From an uncultured bacterium (GTDB lineage Bacteria > Chloroflexota > Anaerolineae > JACIWP01), in contig CAIQJD010000510.1 in assembly GCA_903872005.1 (NCBI GenBank), positions 1 to 6,036 on the forward strand: 6,036 bases of DNA. The letters are read 5' to 3'. The notes beneath the pieces were generated by a model. The model worked only from the letters and a program-made list of their open reading frames with translations, was not told the origin of the DNA and made no database searches. Below, piece by piece: positions 5,541-6,036 of this stretch. The translations under genes and the position numbers were made by a program. Each line of letters starts with the position of its first letter. Position 1 is the first letter of the stretch.

Positions 5541-6036
5541 TTGAGCTTTCTCAAGAGAAAACCGCAGCCGGCCGGCGGCGCCTCGGCTGTCCCGGATAGC
5601 GTAGCGGAACGCGTCAAAGGGCCGGTCATCGTCCAGCGTCACGCCAAGGAAAAGCTCGTGTCTCTGCTCTTCCTGGCGCCGGCGTTCATCTTCTTGCTTG
5701 TGACCAATATCTACCCCCTGCTTTATTCGCTGCGCCTCAGTTTCTTCAACTGGAACATGACGATTCCCCTGAGCAAACCGCGCTACGTCGGACTGGAAAA
5801 CTACCTCGCCTTGCCGAGCGACCCCATTCTGATCACCAGCATCCAGCGCACGCTGGTCTTCGTCATCTCGGCCGTCGCCATCGAGTTCATCCTGGGCCTG
5901 GGCCTGGCGCTGCTGGTCACTTCCAATGTCAAAGCGATGGGCGTGATCCGCACCGGCTTCCTGGTGCCGATGATGATGACGCCGGTCGTGGCCGGCGTGT
6001 TGTGGCGCACCATCTATCATCCCCAGTATGGCGTGA
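5541..6036 (+). CDS. ABC sugar transporter permease, MalF/UgpA-like (5' part)
   Basis: The first 165 codons of an inner-membrane permease of the binding-protein-dependent importer family (COG1175), cut by the right edge of the window. It begins with TTG, supported by AGGAGG at 5529-5534. A basic, Pro/Gly/Ala-rich cytoplasmic segment (residues 1-38) leads into the first membrane helix (about 40-62), with the classic LFLAPAFIFLL...YPLLYSLRLSFFNW pattern. YVGLENY follows near 82-88. Further helices lie at about 103-127 and 137-157, the latter with the family-like motif FLVPMMMTPVVAG. The EAA loop that contacts the ATPase would lie beyond the window. It forms an operon with the binding protein upstream, separated by two hairpins. 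A partner permease (MalG/UgpE-like) is expected downstream. The transported sugar is not identifiable. Confidence 0.9.
   Translation, partial: MSFLKRKPQPAGGASAVPDSVAERVKGPVIVQRHAKEKLVSLLFLAPAFIFLLVTNIYPLLYSLRLSFFNWNMTIPLSKPRYVGLENYLALPSDPILITSIQRTLVFVISAVAIEFILGLGLALLVTSNVKAMGVIRTGFLVPMMMTPVVAGVLWRTIYHPQYGV

Noticed and set aside
5454..6020. Minus-strand open frame opposite the permease
   Set aside because: The product is a charged, His/Asp/Gln-rich chain. The plus strand reads as a clear MalF-like permease with a ribosome binding site and TTG start.

Overview
The window looks like bacterial chromosome, about 60% G+C, most likely from a Chloroflexota (Anaerolineae-like) organism. This lineage call is inferred from a very large MalT-like (LAL) regulator, a small companion domain that I associate with such regulators in Chloroflexota, apparently leaderless promoters with near-perfect -10 boxes, and a Tat-type lipoprotein substrate-binding protein. 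No marker gene in the window is complete enough to prove it.

Layout: (1) Positions 1-40 (minus) hold the first 13 codons of rsmI, with its own promoter at 79-107. (2) Positions 108-329 have no gene but contain several inverted repeats. (3) Positions 330-1025 (minus) are one open frame joining a roughly 70-residue soluble domain to a four-helix DUF6326-type membrane protein. The membrane protein also has its own ATG and strong ribosome binding site at 738-751. (4) Positions 1104-3788 (minus) encode a complete 894-residue LuxR-family ATP-dependent regulator. (5) Positions 3789-4105 are a divergent promoter region, with a leaderless promoter for the regulator and a promoter plus a leader of about 156 nt for the transporter. 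(6) Positions 4106-5416 (plus) encode an ABC sugar-type substrate-binding lipoprotein. (7) Positions 5417-5540 contain two hairpins, one with a perfect 15-bp stem. (8) Positions 5541-6036 (plus) are the 5' part of a MalF/UgpA-like permease that starts with TTG and runs off the window.

How the genes fit together: the binding protein and permease are the start of a carbohydrate (CUT1-type) ABC importer operon, whose second permease should lie beyond the window. The divergent MalT-like regulator is a plausible, unproven controller of that operon. The small companion domain and membrane protein lie downstream of the regulator on the same strand, with a separate promoter. I see no transposon, CRISPR array, tRNA or rRNA, and no convincing new defence or metabolic system. 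The most interesting items are the in-frame small-domain/DUF6326 junction, the leaderless regulator promoter, the hairpin between transporter genes and the strong excess of the palindrome GCCGGC.
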